Assembly: GCA_964036275.1 (NCBI GenBank)
Contig: OZ038435.1
Coordinates: 30,237,521-30,301,520, forward strand
Reading direction: 5' to 3'
Source of the DNA: Litoditis marina
Lineage: Eukaryota > Nematoda > Chromadorea > Rhabditida > Rhabditidae
Length of the DNA: 64,000 bases
Numbering within the stretch: the first letter of the stretch is position 1; each line of letters starts with the position of its first letter. Of the stretch, positions 23,731 to 35,600 are shown one piece after another. The notes beneath the pieces are model-generated. The model saw only the letters and a list, made by a program, of their open reading frames with translations, was not told where the DNA came from and did not search any database. The position numbers and the translations under genes are program-made.

Positions 23731-26700
23731 TCACAGTTTCTTCTCTAACAATGCGATGGTGTGCCGACCCTGAAAACAACTTCAAATCAATCGAACCAGC
23801 TCAAGTGGATGAATTTGCGAAATTAAAAAAAAATTATACCTTCGATTGTTATTGAGAGAAAATGAGGGTTTATGAAAAAATGTTCGAGTACGTGTTGTGA
23901 GAGTGAAGAGCAGCTTCCAGAAATTATAATGTTTTCGCAAATCTCAAGAATATTGGAGCAATCTGTAAATTCAGTTAGAACGCTGCCAATGTCCACGTCA
24001 GAATGACCCGGTCTATATAAAACTATGAAAACTGCATATACACGGTCAATGTGTAGCAATCTACGGTGGTAGTTTATGAATTTCGGGATTATTCAGGTAA
24101 CATTTGGATGTTTCCTCTGTTTCAAGAAACAACTACTCAGCATCGGTACCACCATCCTCTTGTATTCGTAACATCAGCTATCATTTTATCTCGATAACGA
24201 AATAATCTCTAATCCACATGTAAACTGTATTTGAGCGGCTTATAGGCCTGAGCGCTTTTCTAATTCTGAGAATTCAGATTATGGTCTGACGTCGTTTGAT
24301 ACATCACAATTTTCGGACTATGATTATCATTATTCAGATTTTTTACAAGAATCAATGGACGAAATTATGAACTATGAGAATGAAATTATGAACTATGAGA
24401 AAAGAGCAACTCGTGCGCAAGTTTCAGTACTGCCTGCAAAATGCTCTGAACCTTGTATAGTTCCAATAATTTCCACTGAGAACTCAATGTGCCAACAAAA
24501 TTACCAGGTGGATTTTCACCATGTAATGTTTCCCACGACACTAAAAGTTTGTCTGAGCGGCAGTGAACCCTTGAAATCTGTTATTTCTATGAAACAAATT
24601 CATTCGAAGTTTCATTGGCTGGTTGCCAAAATCTAAGTTGGAATGGAGAGAACTATACATCCGATGGAATTCAAATTCAGTGACGACTTCTAGTTGCCAG
24701 CAAATTGCGGTCAAATTCGAGAGCCCAACTCTGCATCTTTCTTTCTCGTTTCTTTTCTTCTCTTTCCTCTTTCTCATTCTCCACTTCAATCTTTCTCCTC
24801 TCTCTCTTTCTCGATAAGAATATTGCTGCTTATTAAAACTACATATATACTGAAGACTGGTGTCTTTCTATCGAATCCCTTTTTTGGAACTCACTTTTGC
24901 CGCCAGCTGACCGTCGCTTTTTCTCCGGAAATCTGCCTCGGCAAACGCAATACTGCGACCACATTTGAGAACTTTCGTGGTCACCTCGACAACATCATTC
25001 AGAACGAGAGGCTCGAAGAAGCTAAAATGAAAATCGTGTAGTCGTAAAATAAAATAACTAATAACATGTTCCGATCACTGCTACACAACACATCAATGAT
25101 ATTCCCTTCTTTATGTATTCGTTTCTTCTTTCACATTCAACGATTGTTGTACGATATATGGTCACGGAGAGTTTGTTAAAACATTGGTTTTGAGTGTGCA
25201 CCGTATCAGAAAAATTAATTTACTTCAACAAACTTTCTAGATGGCCAGGTCGTATAGGCTGCACTTGATCACAACTGTTTTATTAGTTTTACACATCAAT
25301 TCATAAGTTATTCAATTCGTCGCAATGTTGATTGTTATACAGAATATTGTTAAACTCATTATCATTAAATGGCCTACCTGACAGCTAGTTCCACGGACGC
25401 AGTCCCACAATTGACAGCCGTGAAAGTAGCAGTGCGGGCGGTCAGCACATCTGTGAGGAAAGCCGCGAAACCACTGTGCAGATGGCCCTAGCAATTGAAT
25501 TAGTCATTTCCGTAAAATATATTGATTTCGTAAACTTTATTGCTTTCTCCTTAGCTCAACGCGTAGTACCCAGAACATATATGATTTGCATAGTATGCAA
25601 GCCACAGGGCGTTAGCTCACTCGAGCACTACACTCCGGTTCAGAGCTCCTGGTGGTAGTTGTAGCGGGTTTCTGTGAAAATGCTGGCAGCTTGAAATATC
25701 GGAGATTTCATTTGATAAACTGCGTCGAGAGTCCCATAAACTTTTTGATAAGTTCTTCTCCTTGAGCGGATGAACTAGCCCGTATGTACAATTTTCTACT
25801 CGATAATACTGCACTGGCACTCACAACAAACTGACTGGCCAAGAAGCCTTGTTACTATGAGGAATCCTTTTTGACAACCAATTAAACTTATTTGATGGGT
25901 TCCTCTCCATTTAAACATACCTATTAGTCATAGGGAAGGGATTAGAGCTTTGTGTTTGTCAGCTTCGGTTTTTCGAACTAGAGTAATCAAATTCAGGACA
26001 TATTTACGAGGGATTATAGTGTTCCGGGAACGAACAAAGTACTCTCGGGAAAAAAGCATGAGTTTAACATAGAATGTATTCATGCAACGTTTTAAATAGA
26101 TTTCTATGATGAACTGAAGATAAACAGACTTTCGAAGAATATGGTCTTGATAGTGGTAATAATGTTGGAGAGCAAACTAAAAAAACTTTAAAAAAATATG
26201 AACGTCGAAACGCAAGGGGAAGCATGTTAAAAGTGCATGAAAAGATTATAACAAAACGTTTGTCCAAAACAAAGTGCAGTTCAACACGAGCTAGTTGTAA
26301 TTAACATTGTAAATATGTGAAGAAATTACATGTTTTTGAGCACGCCGTGGACAAGTGAGAAATCATCAACCACAAATTGAAGATTGAGGCGTATTTAGCC
26401 CGCTTTTCGCTTTTTGTCTAATGACCAAATGCAAATCATTTTGAAGGTAATAATGGGCAAATAAATGAAGCAATGCTCACATTCCGGTCCAAATGCTGCT
26501 TTTCCAGTGTAATTTGGCAAACAATCTTCTCCTTTGAAGCAAAAGTAGGTACAACCTGAAAAATGTCAAAAAAGCTAGGTTCTTAACTCATTATTTCTCT
26601 ATGTGGACTCGAAATGTGAGCATTTAAAAAACTGTCTACCGTGTCTACCGTAGAAGTACACCTAGAAGTGAAATGCACTATAGTATGTGTTTTCTGTCTC

Positions 26701-27027
26701 ACCGGAATCGCACCTGCGAGCAAAATGTTCGTAGCAGGGCGCTAACCACTGCGCTATTAGTGCACATAACCGGCAAGTTTTGGAATCGAAGACAACTGTG
26801 CGTACACAGCGGAAAGTAAGATATAGAGTACCCTTCCGCCTTTCCGTTGGCGACGACTTATATAACACTTTATTTCTTTTCTTATTCAATGTTCCACCCA
26901 CCTGCGCGACAAATCTGTTGAAGCTCTCTGTTTTAGAGCGTGTTTCCAGATCTTGTTTCAAACTTTGCAGCAGCGAATTGTCATCTCCCAGGAAGACTTC
27001 GGAACTGACTCCGTTCTCAGATGTCAT
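23731..27027 (-). CDS. hotdog-fold acyl-CoA thioesterase, ACOT13-like, tandem copy 1
   Basis: Five exons (27027-26902, 26555-26481, 25487-25378, 25021-24895, 23769-23731) encode 158 residues, the length of a single hotdog domain. ACOT13-type enzymes hydrolyse acyl-CoA to fatty acid and CoA as tetramers. The diagnostic segment is GHLHSGFAAFLTDVLTAR, followed by VELAVS, then VLKCGRSIAFAEADFRRKSDGQLAAK, the hot-dog helix and sheet pattern. Compared with copy 2 and the family's HGG motif, this copy has HSG, so activity may be altered. Exon lengths 126, 75, 110 and 127 are identical to copy 2; only the last exon differs (39 against 66 nt). Intron 1 carries a SINE close to the first exon. No stop or frameshift is seen, so it looks functional. 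Confidence 0.85.
26668..26864 (-). mobile_element. tRNA-derived SINE (family 1)
   Basis: Read on the minus strand it has a conserved 5' extension (GTCGTCGCCAACGGAAAGGC, then CGCTGTGTACGCAC), an A box TAGCGCAGTGG and a near B box GGTGCGATTCC, ending GAGACAGAAA. It lies in intron 1 of thioesterase copy 1, 38 bp from the exon. The B-box G replaces T, so this copy is probably inactive. Confidence 0.75.
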
Positions 27028-27051
27028 ATAACTATAGGTGTATTTGCGTTA

Positions 27052-27445
27052 ATATTTACCCAATTCCACAAGGAACCGGGTATTTTGTTAACCCTATCAG
27101 GAGTACGTATGCTAGAACATCGCGGCACCTTCATCCCATCCTGCGTCTCTCGCTTTGCCTTACTATTTCTCGTCTCTTACCTCCCGGCGAGATGTAAGAG
27201 CAGAGAAATAGCGTACGTTTGAGGAGACGCAGAATGGACAAGGGCCGGGACCTTCTGACATACGTACTCAGGTAACCCTATCCAGGTTATCTGGTTGACC
27301 ATTTTGTTAACCCCTTTGTAACCCTTTTTACTAATTATTTTGGGGGAAATTCAAGGTTACCAAGTGGCTAACAATAGGTTTAACCAGGTAGCCCGGTTGA
27401 CAGTTACTACTAGGGTTAACAAAACACCAGGGTAATTAAAGAATT
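27052..27445. repeat. nested hairpin elements upstream of thioesterase copy 1
   Basis: The outer hairpin is GGGTATTTTGTTAACCCTA on the left and, inverted, TAGGGTTAACAAAACACC on the right. Inserted in its left arm is a full CCTTCATCCCATC element (about 27105-27285) with arms AGTACGTATGCTAGAAC and TCTGACATACGTACTC and a centre of inverted GAGACGCAGAATGG/CCATCCTGCGTCTC. It sits within 25 bp of the gene's ATG, so it occupies the probable promoter. Confidence 0.65.
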
Positions 27446-27832
27446 CGCCTTACTGTTTTTGGGGTCGTACTCTCGATTACCCCGGCCTTTTTATTCAAAC
27501 CTGCGTTTTCACAAACCACACGATATTTCTTTGCTTTAACATCCAAGCTGGGATATTAGTTTCGCAAAATAGTGACGCAGTGGGATGTTTTCACATATAC
27601 CTTTTCTCATATTCTTCTGTGTTTGAGCAAATGTTTCATATTTCTTTGAACCTGACAGTTAAACGAATGGTCTATTATCTAACTTCCATGTAGTATGGTA
27701 ATTGGTAAACTAAATGTTAGCCGCAATCGAGATTCAAACATCTAGAAATAGCACAGAGCAACAAAAAGTGTTTCAGTTAGTAATTGTTAGGAACAACTAT
27801 GGAATGAATGAGAACGTATAGCAACACAAATA

Positions 27833-27838
27833 TTTATT
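27833..27838 (-). terminator. AATAAA polyadenylation signal, thioesterase copy 2
   Basis: TTTATT on the plus strand, 30 bp beyond the stop codon at 27869, is AATAAA on the coding strand. Confidence 0.5.
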
Positions 27839-27868
27839 ATCATTCCAAAAAAGTCTTTCATCTCATGT

Positions 27869-29953
27869 TCAATACTGCGGTACTTTTCCGTTTACAGCAG
27901 GCTGATTCGGGAGGATGGCTACTGTGTGTTTGCCCTGAAAACAGAAGAGTTAGAAACTTTTCAACTCAATCTCTACTTGTTTAATTCTTTGGGATTCGTT
28001 ATCTTCATAGATTACTTTACAGGTTTATCTGATTTCACTACTCGGAACCTCCTCCCAATTATACTATCGTAACAACCTTAGATTTGCTACAGCACTAAAA
28101 CATAACTGAATTTTGCTCAGTTGTAAAAACAAATTGACAGAACACAACAATACATGTTGATCTGTTCTTGGATATAATTGGGTTACTCTACAATCTGAAA
28201 TGCTCATTAAAAAGGTAGATTCGCGATGTTCTGCGGTGTTTTTAGTTTGAATCCACTGCATTTCCGAAGTCATACATTTCGATGTGTATGCGGATCAAAC
28301 TACAACTCATTTCCAGTTACACCCTACCCAACAGATGAACAGTGACCGTTTGATATGACTTTGTTTCACAGGCCAACTGTTTTTTTTTTAGAACAGAGTC
28401 AACGCTTCTCTTGCTTTATTCGGAATTTCATTGATTGTCCGTTTCACCTTTGCCGCAAGTTTTCCGTCGGACTTCCGCCGGAACTCCGCTTCCGTGAAGG
28501 CAATTGATCGACCACATTTGAGGACGGTTGCGGTTATTTCAATGACATCGCCCAACTTCACCGGCAGAGGATAACTGAAAGTGACCAAGTTTAGTCTCCC
28601 CTCACACGCTTCGTGTACATTTGAACGAGAAGGCGCTGATGAAGTGATTGGAATCGTTTCAACTAGAGGCTTTCCGAGAGAAAGAGGTGAGAGTAAAGCC
28701 GTATTCATAGATTTTACGTCGACTTTCAACGCCGGCGTTGCTAGTGAAGAAAACATGCATATTGATTCACGCCGGCGTCAACGCCAGCTAAGTCGCGATA
28801 CGCATGTTTCGTTCAGTGAAACGCCAGCGTGAAACGTCGACGCGAAAAGTATGAAAGCCGCCTAAGATGAACTTTCGAGGTTTCGAGGGGAAGCAACGGG
28901 AGCAAACTACAATTGCAGCGGGATAGGGCAACACACACCATGTAGGCTTGCGTTGCTAAGATCGAAACCTGCATAGTTTACCTGACAGCCAGCTCTACCG
29001 ATGCCATCCCCTGATTCTTGACCGACAGACCCAGAACGCGGGCTGTCACGATGTCAGTCAGAGAAGCCGTCAATCCACCGTGCATCGTGCCCTGGATAAT
29101 TTAAACTTGAGAGAAAAATTAGGCCTAGTTACTCGAAAGCAACTTAAGGGATGGTTCGATACGTGTGTCCGCTTGAAATGTGTGCACTCTTTCACAGAGA
29201 GAAATGTGAACATGACAAGTTGCGCGCGTTACTCACTCCACCCCAATCCGTGCAGTAGCCAGATTAAATAAAACGAAGGCTAGAAGATTTCTTATTTCTG
29301 AGTTCGACCGTGGTTTGCATGCGAAATGTCATCCTCAAAACGTGCTATGGTAGAACTTTTTCAAGGTTTCATGAAAACCAAAAGAGTCAGTTGAACCGTA
29401 GATGAAAGAAAGTTGAGAATAAATAATCTAAGATGTTATGATGAATACAGTGAAAACAAAGTTTTTACCTTTGAGTTGACGTGTTCGGGTTCCATTGTCA
29501 ATTCGCATACAATCTGATCCTTGGTGGCTGAGATTGGAATCACCTAAACATTTGCAAAGATAAAATATTCACAAGCTGTACGAGATGTATTATTAGAAAC
29601 GGAGAACTACAGTTATATCATCCATCCACTTTTGTTCCTATTATCGATGGAAAGCTCACCGCTCAAGAACTTTCGAAAGTTACTGAGATAAAACTCAGTA
29701 TAAACCTTCTTCAAACGCCCTGTTCTGGTATCAGAAAGTTGTAGTTTGATCGGAATGCACAATTGTATGCAACAAGTGATCCAACTACAAACACATCATA
29801 AAATACCAACATTCAAGTAAAACCCACCTTGGCCCCAACGCGATTGAAGTCTTCCGTTTGGCTGAGAAGTTTGAACTCCTCGATTATATCATCCAAATAG
29901 TTAACTGATTTTCCATTAGTAACACCGTTTGAGATCTCCTGACCCGAATTCAT
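27869..29953 (-). CDS. hotdog-fold acyl-CoA thioesterase, ACOT13-like, tandem copy 2
   Basis: Five exons (29953-29828, 29543-29469, 29091-28982, 28574-28448, 27934-27869) encode 167 residues. The core motif is GTMHGGLTASLTDIVTAR with the family HGG turn and the Asp of the helix, followed by VELAV, YPLPVKLGDVIEITATVLKC and GRSIAFTEAEFRRKSDG. It should hydrolyse acyl-CoA esters; the location (mitochondrial or cytosolic) is not evident and no targeting peptide is obvious. Exon phases and lengths equal those of copy 1, so the two arose by tandem duplication and have since diverged strongly in the first exon. If the donor after GGKLAAK is skipped, the frame reads on to a stop near 28388, a possible alternative end, but the spliced GKHTVAILP end matches copy 1 better. 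Confidence 0.87.
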
Positions 29954-31764
29954 TATTATGCCGTACTGAAAAAGTATTGTTGTTAGAAATTATGGGTTCA
30001 ATCTCAGTAACTAACCAATATTTATATGAATAACTGGTAACAAGTCAGGAAGACAATATTGCAACAAACATTCTAGTAAGCAAAGAGTATTGAGAGGGGT
30101 AACATGGTATGGAGCGTAAGATTGGACATAATTGGGTTTTCTCAGTCTTTTTGTTGGCTGATTTGGTCAATGTTTCGTAACGATGGGAAATCCATTTTGT
30201 AAGATAATTGAAAGCGATAATCCCGGGAGAATCGTTCAGTATATATGAGCAGAATAACTGAGCTTTAACACAGGTGAAAAGATCAAGAAAAATAAAATGC
30301 GAGTAATAACAACTGGGCCGAGAAATGCAAAAGTTAGAACAGTTGGCTATACAAAGACATCAGTTTTCAACTTCGAATTGGGCGAAAACCATAAACGAAA
30401 CTGCGAGCGTTGTTTTGAGTATGCAGAAGAAAAATACACGTGAATGATGAATTATGCTAATTGATTTGACAAATGACATTCTACGTTCGAAATCAGCGAT
30501 TAACTCTCCTCAATTCGCAATCAAGAAATTAAATATTCCCCAAATAAAGTTGAACAGAAACAGGTTAAAAACAAAGCAATTCACTCCTTGAAAATGTGTT
30601 TGCTCTTCTTTTCCTTCGTTTTCAGTTGAAATAAAGTGCCCAATGAAGATGACCACAAAACCAATTTGTCTAGCCGAAAAAAATCAATACCAAAGAGATA
30701 AATGTCGCACTATTTGCTCATGGTATTTAACTCGACAGAAAAATGCAGTGATTGAATAACTTTTTGATTCTTACTAACTTTAATAACTAAAACTGTTTTT
30801 ATATAAATTAAATAAATCTCCACGTTTACTAAACATAAAAATTATCTAGCGACTAGATCACGAAAATCGATCAGAATAAGTAAGATGTGCGGCGATTTGA
30901 TCCAAGGACAAAAGGAGTAAAAATGGGAGCAGACGAGAGAGTGTCGAGACCGAGAGAGCACAGAGAACGGCCAATGTTCAATTGCCAGCCATTTGGCGGC
31001 GAACGTGGAAAGAAGACAAAGTTCATAGAGAGTACACGTTTGTTTCATAATCTGGTATGTTCAGTGGAAAAGTCCAGCAATCCAGTCAACCGTGATACGA
31101 ACGTAAAGAGTGTGTGTATATCACTAGTAGTGTGAAACGAAGTCACTAGAATTGCAAAAAAAGACCTGCCATGTTCCTCAAAAGTTAAAAATTGATCAGA
31201 ACGCATGTGGTTGTGATTGCGGCTCAAATTTGGCAGTTTTTGTTGCTCATGTCGAGCTGTTTTCGTGGCACAACACACAAACAACAAAATTCAATGTGTA
31301 TTTTATTGTCACTCGAATAAAATTGAAACTTCAACTGTATGAACGTGTTCACGTAGAAGTGACGGGGACTATGTAACTATGTATCCATAACTATAACAGA
31401 AGACAATTATTTTCTAGATTCTCTCCATGTTTTCTCACTCGAATGTTCGGTTTCAAAAGTTTTGGAAGTCCGAAATGTGTTGATCAAAAGTTAATCTGTG
31501 CAGCGCGTACGAATTGCGCACGGCGGGATAAAATCAGCATAATCTTTTGTTGTGGAGCTTGAAAAGTGTTCAATAAAAATAACACATCGGCTCATATGGA
31601 AATGTTTCATTTTATCAAATGGCTGGATCTTCAACAAATGTTTTTTCTTAAACTTTCACACTGAAAACATTAAACAAGCCTGAGAACGGATGTACAAATG
31701 TTTGCCTTTGTGTTTTCTCAGAATTTGATTGGTGAAAAGTCTATTTTCTACAATTGGGACTATT

Positions 31765-31990
31765 TTACTTTCGCCCCCCCCCCCTCCCACTTTTTTCGTT
31801 TTAGCCGAAAAACGTCCTGTGTTACTTTCACCCCCCACCATGGGAGGTGAAAGTAACATGGCTCCGTTTCAACTAAGAATCAAAAGTGTGGGGGGCTATT
31901 GTTAAAGATTGCCAGGCATGTTACTTCCCCCCCCCCCCCTAATTTACGTTAGTGGGGGGTGATTGTACAATGCCGACATTTAACTTTAGC
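31765..31990. repeat. poly-C / poly-G hairpin cluster
   Basis: Runs of 10-13 C occur at about 31777 and 31927, with CCCCCCACC and GGGGGG companions. GTTACTTTCACC at 31832 and its inverse GGTGAAAGTAAC at 31848 form a tight near-palindrome around CATGG. The block looks like a decayed foldback element with expanded C tracts, and it could form G-quadruplexes on the minus strand. Confidence 0.55.
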
Positions 31991-32029
31991 CCCCAAACCT
32001 AAAATACATTTACCTTTTACCCCCCACCC

Positions 32030-32140
32030 GATAATGTGGTCCAATCTGAACGCTTCAGTCCTTTAAAATGCAGTATATTTTTCAATTCAGTTTAAAGGAC
32101 CGTTGACGCGAGATTGGTCCACATGATCTTCCTTTAAGTC
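32030..32140. repeat. palindromic MITE related to the one at 46799
   Basis: ATAATGTGGTCCAATCTGA on the left and, inverted, GAGATTGGTCCACATGAT on the right flank inner arms TCAGTCCTTTAAA and GTTTAAAGGACC. The layout and wording match 46799-46914, but this copy is more diverged and the TTAA target is not clean. Confidence 0.65.
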
Positions 32141-32674
32141 GGTAGTGATATAGTGATGAAATTTTCGTTGTAGTTTTACCTTGTTACGCGTTTCGCCCGA
32201 AAGGAAAAACGATCGAACTACAAATACACAGGGCAACAAACGTATAGGCTCGCTTTAGAAAGAGCGAACCCTATGGTCGAAATGGAGAATTTGCAAAATG
32301 ATTGATAACAGTTATATGCCACGCAGAAATAGACTATGAACCAGTTTGTAAATCGTGAAAAGAAGTTCCGATAACGATATATTACTGTAAAACAGAATGC
32401 AGTACTTCTTCACGATCGATGGAATACTGATTTTTTTTCTGTTCTGCTTCGTAACTCTGGATTTCCTTTTAATTTCTTCCATTTTCTGGTTACTATTCTC
32501 TTCACTTCACTGCTTATTGTTATGCTTTCAGATGGATGTTTTGGAACAGAGTAAAAAAAGAAATTTAATCAATTTGGGACCTATCTACTATCCCTTTTCT
32601 CAAGCATGTTTGTCACTCAATGTTCATAAATTCTCATTTGTTTTTATTTGAAATTTTTCAGAGTCTGTACTAAA

Positions 32675-35600
32675 ATGACCGGCTCACCATTCACGAAGGA
32701 TAAAGCACACGAGCTACCCCCAAAAACCATAGAGTGAGTTCGTTTCTTTTAATCGTTGTCCAGTTCAAAGAAGACCGTTTGGAAATCTCATGTTATTACC
32801 TGATATTTGGAAAACGTAGTATTTTTTTTATTGATTGAACGTGAGCAAAACGTGTGCGAGTTCGTAACACGTATCAATCAGATTATTCATTTTAAGTGTG
32901 TCTTCTCAACTTCTACGTTACGTAAATCTACTTGCATATAATGAGATAAAAAGTGAGTGTAAGTGTTGCAGTTAGTTATGCGTAAATAAACATAATTCAA
33001 ACTCAGTAATTCTTCTTTGTCCACGTAGTTACTTCTGCGTTCTTTTCTGCCATATCACTACGTACGTCTATGTACAACACATATTTTGCGTTACCACAGA
33101 ACACTAGATATCACATTACATCCCAAAGTTGCCCTAAAATGTTTTCAACATATTCAGTGAACAGGTGTTTGCGGGTCGCAAAACACCATGGAATTCAATA
33201 TGGATGAGTGTTGGGATACAGTTTGTATTCGGTCTGAACATGTCTATTTATTATATGTCTATCTGGCCATATCTTACCACGGTTAGTATAAACAAACAAA
33301 AACCAACATATATTGCACATGTTTTCGACCAAGTTTTTTTCAATTATAGTTCTACTTCGGTTCGGAGAATGAAAGGAAGCTTATTCTCACGTCGGTGTGA
33401 AACATTACATGTTATGAATTTTCACTTATCGCCGGACGCGAAGTAAATAGTCATGAGTTTCCATGTTCCGCTGTCGATAAACCTCGGCATATTGTACAAT
33501 GTTGGGTCTATTATTTGAACCGCAACATGAGGTAGTACAGAAAAAAAAGTGGCGACGTTTCGGCGGATTCGCCGTCGCCAAAAAACATCTATACTACCTC
33601 GTGTTTCGGTTCAAATAAGAAACCCAACATTGCAAATACACATGTTTCTTTCACTGGTAACGCTCACGTCAAATGTCGACGTAAGCAGTTTAGTTGGAGC
33701 TTTTTTTGGGCCAACCCCTCTCTTCATTTCATTATGTTAATAATCAAACCTGTTTTCCAGTTGGACAAAACAGCGACGATGACGTTTTTTGGATGGGTGG
33801 TGGCCGCGTACAGCGCCGGTTGCTCTATAGTAAGTTTCTCTTGAAACACTTACCATTGAAATAAAACAATGTTCAGCTCGGAAAATGCAAAAACTCACAC
33901 AATGCATTGTATTTTTCACGTTTACTAGTTGAAAAAGGCAGCATAGTTCCGAAACGTTGTCTCGAAAATTTTAGAACCCATAAGATTAGGTCAACCCGAC
34001 CATATCTGCCTACTTTTCATTAAATGAATGTTTACATATGATGGAAGTTTTACTGTCAAGTTTTTGTGTTTGGAACCCAGTGCTATTCCTGGTCAACTGA
34101 ACTTTCATTTGTGAACCAACAAGTATCTCGTAAACCAATATTCAGCTTCTAGGCCAACCCGTTGTTCGGCTACTGGAATGAACGGACTCTGTCCACAGTG
34201 AACCCGACCATAGTTGGACTGTTGATTGCTGTCGCAGGTAATAACATCAACGACAAGTTTTTTCAATCACAATGAAAAAAATGATTGTTTTGTTTGGACT
34301 TATTGCTGCTGACCAAATACCTCACAAGTATGAAAAAAGTTGGGAAAGTCTGCAACTTTTCGTTAAATTACAATTTTAGCATTGCATAAGTCCACGTAAG
34401 AATGACTTTACCGAAACATATTAGTACTACATTTCACGGTAAGCGGGGTGTTATTGACAGCCTATAAAGTTTTTATATGTAACTTTAAACATAAATATTT
34501 TGTTACAGGACAGCTGATGTATGGTCTTCTTCCGTTACTGGAGGATAACCAGAAGTGGTTCATGATAACTGCTCGCGCTGTTACCGGATTCGGTCTGGGT
34601 GAGTCAATTGCATTGTTCGATCCTCGTTTTTCGATTCTTCAGCATTGATTGAAACACAAATTTGCGTGACTGTTCATTATAATATTACTTCATACAGGCC
34701 TTGATGATGACTTCCAACGCTTGTGTCGTTATCCTTATTAGGGGGTTTACCATTCGTCAATAGGGCTTTTATGTATATTTGTATCATTTGCGAACCAAGT
34801 GGAAATCAATGCGAAAGTTGAGATTGAATAATGGCAGTACATGAAAAATGTTTTTGTCCAGGTTCCCTATCGGTCTTACGTGCGTATGTGGCCACGGCCA
34901 CCCTTCCAAAGGACAGACTGGCCGCTATTTCGTATACCCGTTGCGGATGGCTCATGGGGGTATCTATTGGACCGGCTATACAGGTCAGAGACTTCAGAAC
35001 CTACCAAGTCGAATAAAACTAGTTCTTATCATTCTTACGTGCTATCCCGGAGCCGTAGCCAAATATATCCCGGAACTCAGATTGTAATGTCTCTACGAAC
35101 GTACGATTTATGCTCATACATCTCACAGAACACAAGTTAAAAGAAACTGTGTGAAGACAGCTGACACGTGTTAAAGATGGCCTGACAGGAACCAAATCTC
35201 GTGCCATGTGCTTCATGGTTAACTCATTTGCTCCAACACAAATGCGCCCCGAAAACCGAGTTTTTGAATTTCCGCTAATGAATTGTGATTGAATGATCCA
35301 CATAACATCAATAAATTAATTTTTGTAGCGCATATGCATTGGAGCGACGGAATTAACCGTGAAGCGCGAGGCACGAGATTCGGTTCCTGCCAAACCACCT
35401 TTAAGACTCTGGCCGTTTGGATTACTTATTCCACACGCGCGGAGGTTGAAAGGGTGTTTGGCTGGCCCGTCACGCAGATGTCTGTATCTAATTCAGGTTT
35501 CCAATTTAGTACTCACTCGTTAACACTCCCAGAATTGCAACCATATTGCCAGTGTGCATTACTGACACTTCACATGAGGAAATGCTAATACAAACGACCT

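Larger units (their letters stand above)
29954..32674. other. intergenic region, 2.7 kb, AT-rich with C-tract hairpins
   Basis: No coding exon is recognised between the divergent thioesterase copy 2 and the MFS gene. It presumably contains both promoters. Two repeat structures are listed separately (31765-31990 and 32030-32140). Confidence 0.5.

Noticed and set aside
28388..28447. Unspliced C-terminus of thioesterase copy 2 as the main form
   Set aside because: The frame is open to 28388, but the donor before it and the GKHTVAILP exon match the exon structure and end of copy 1.
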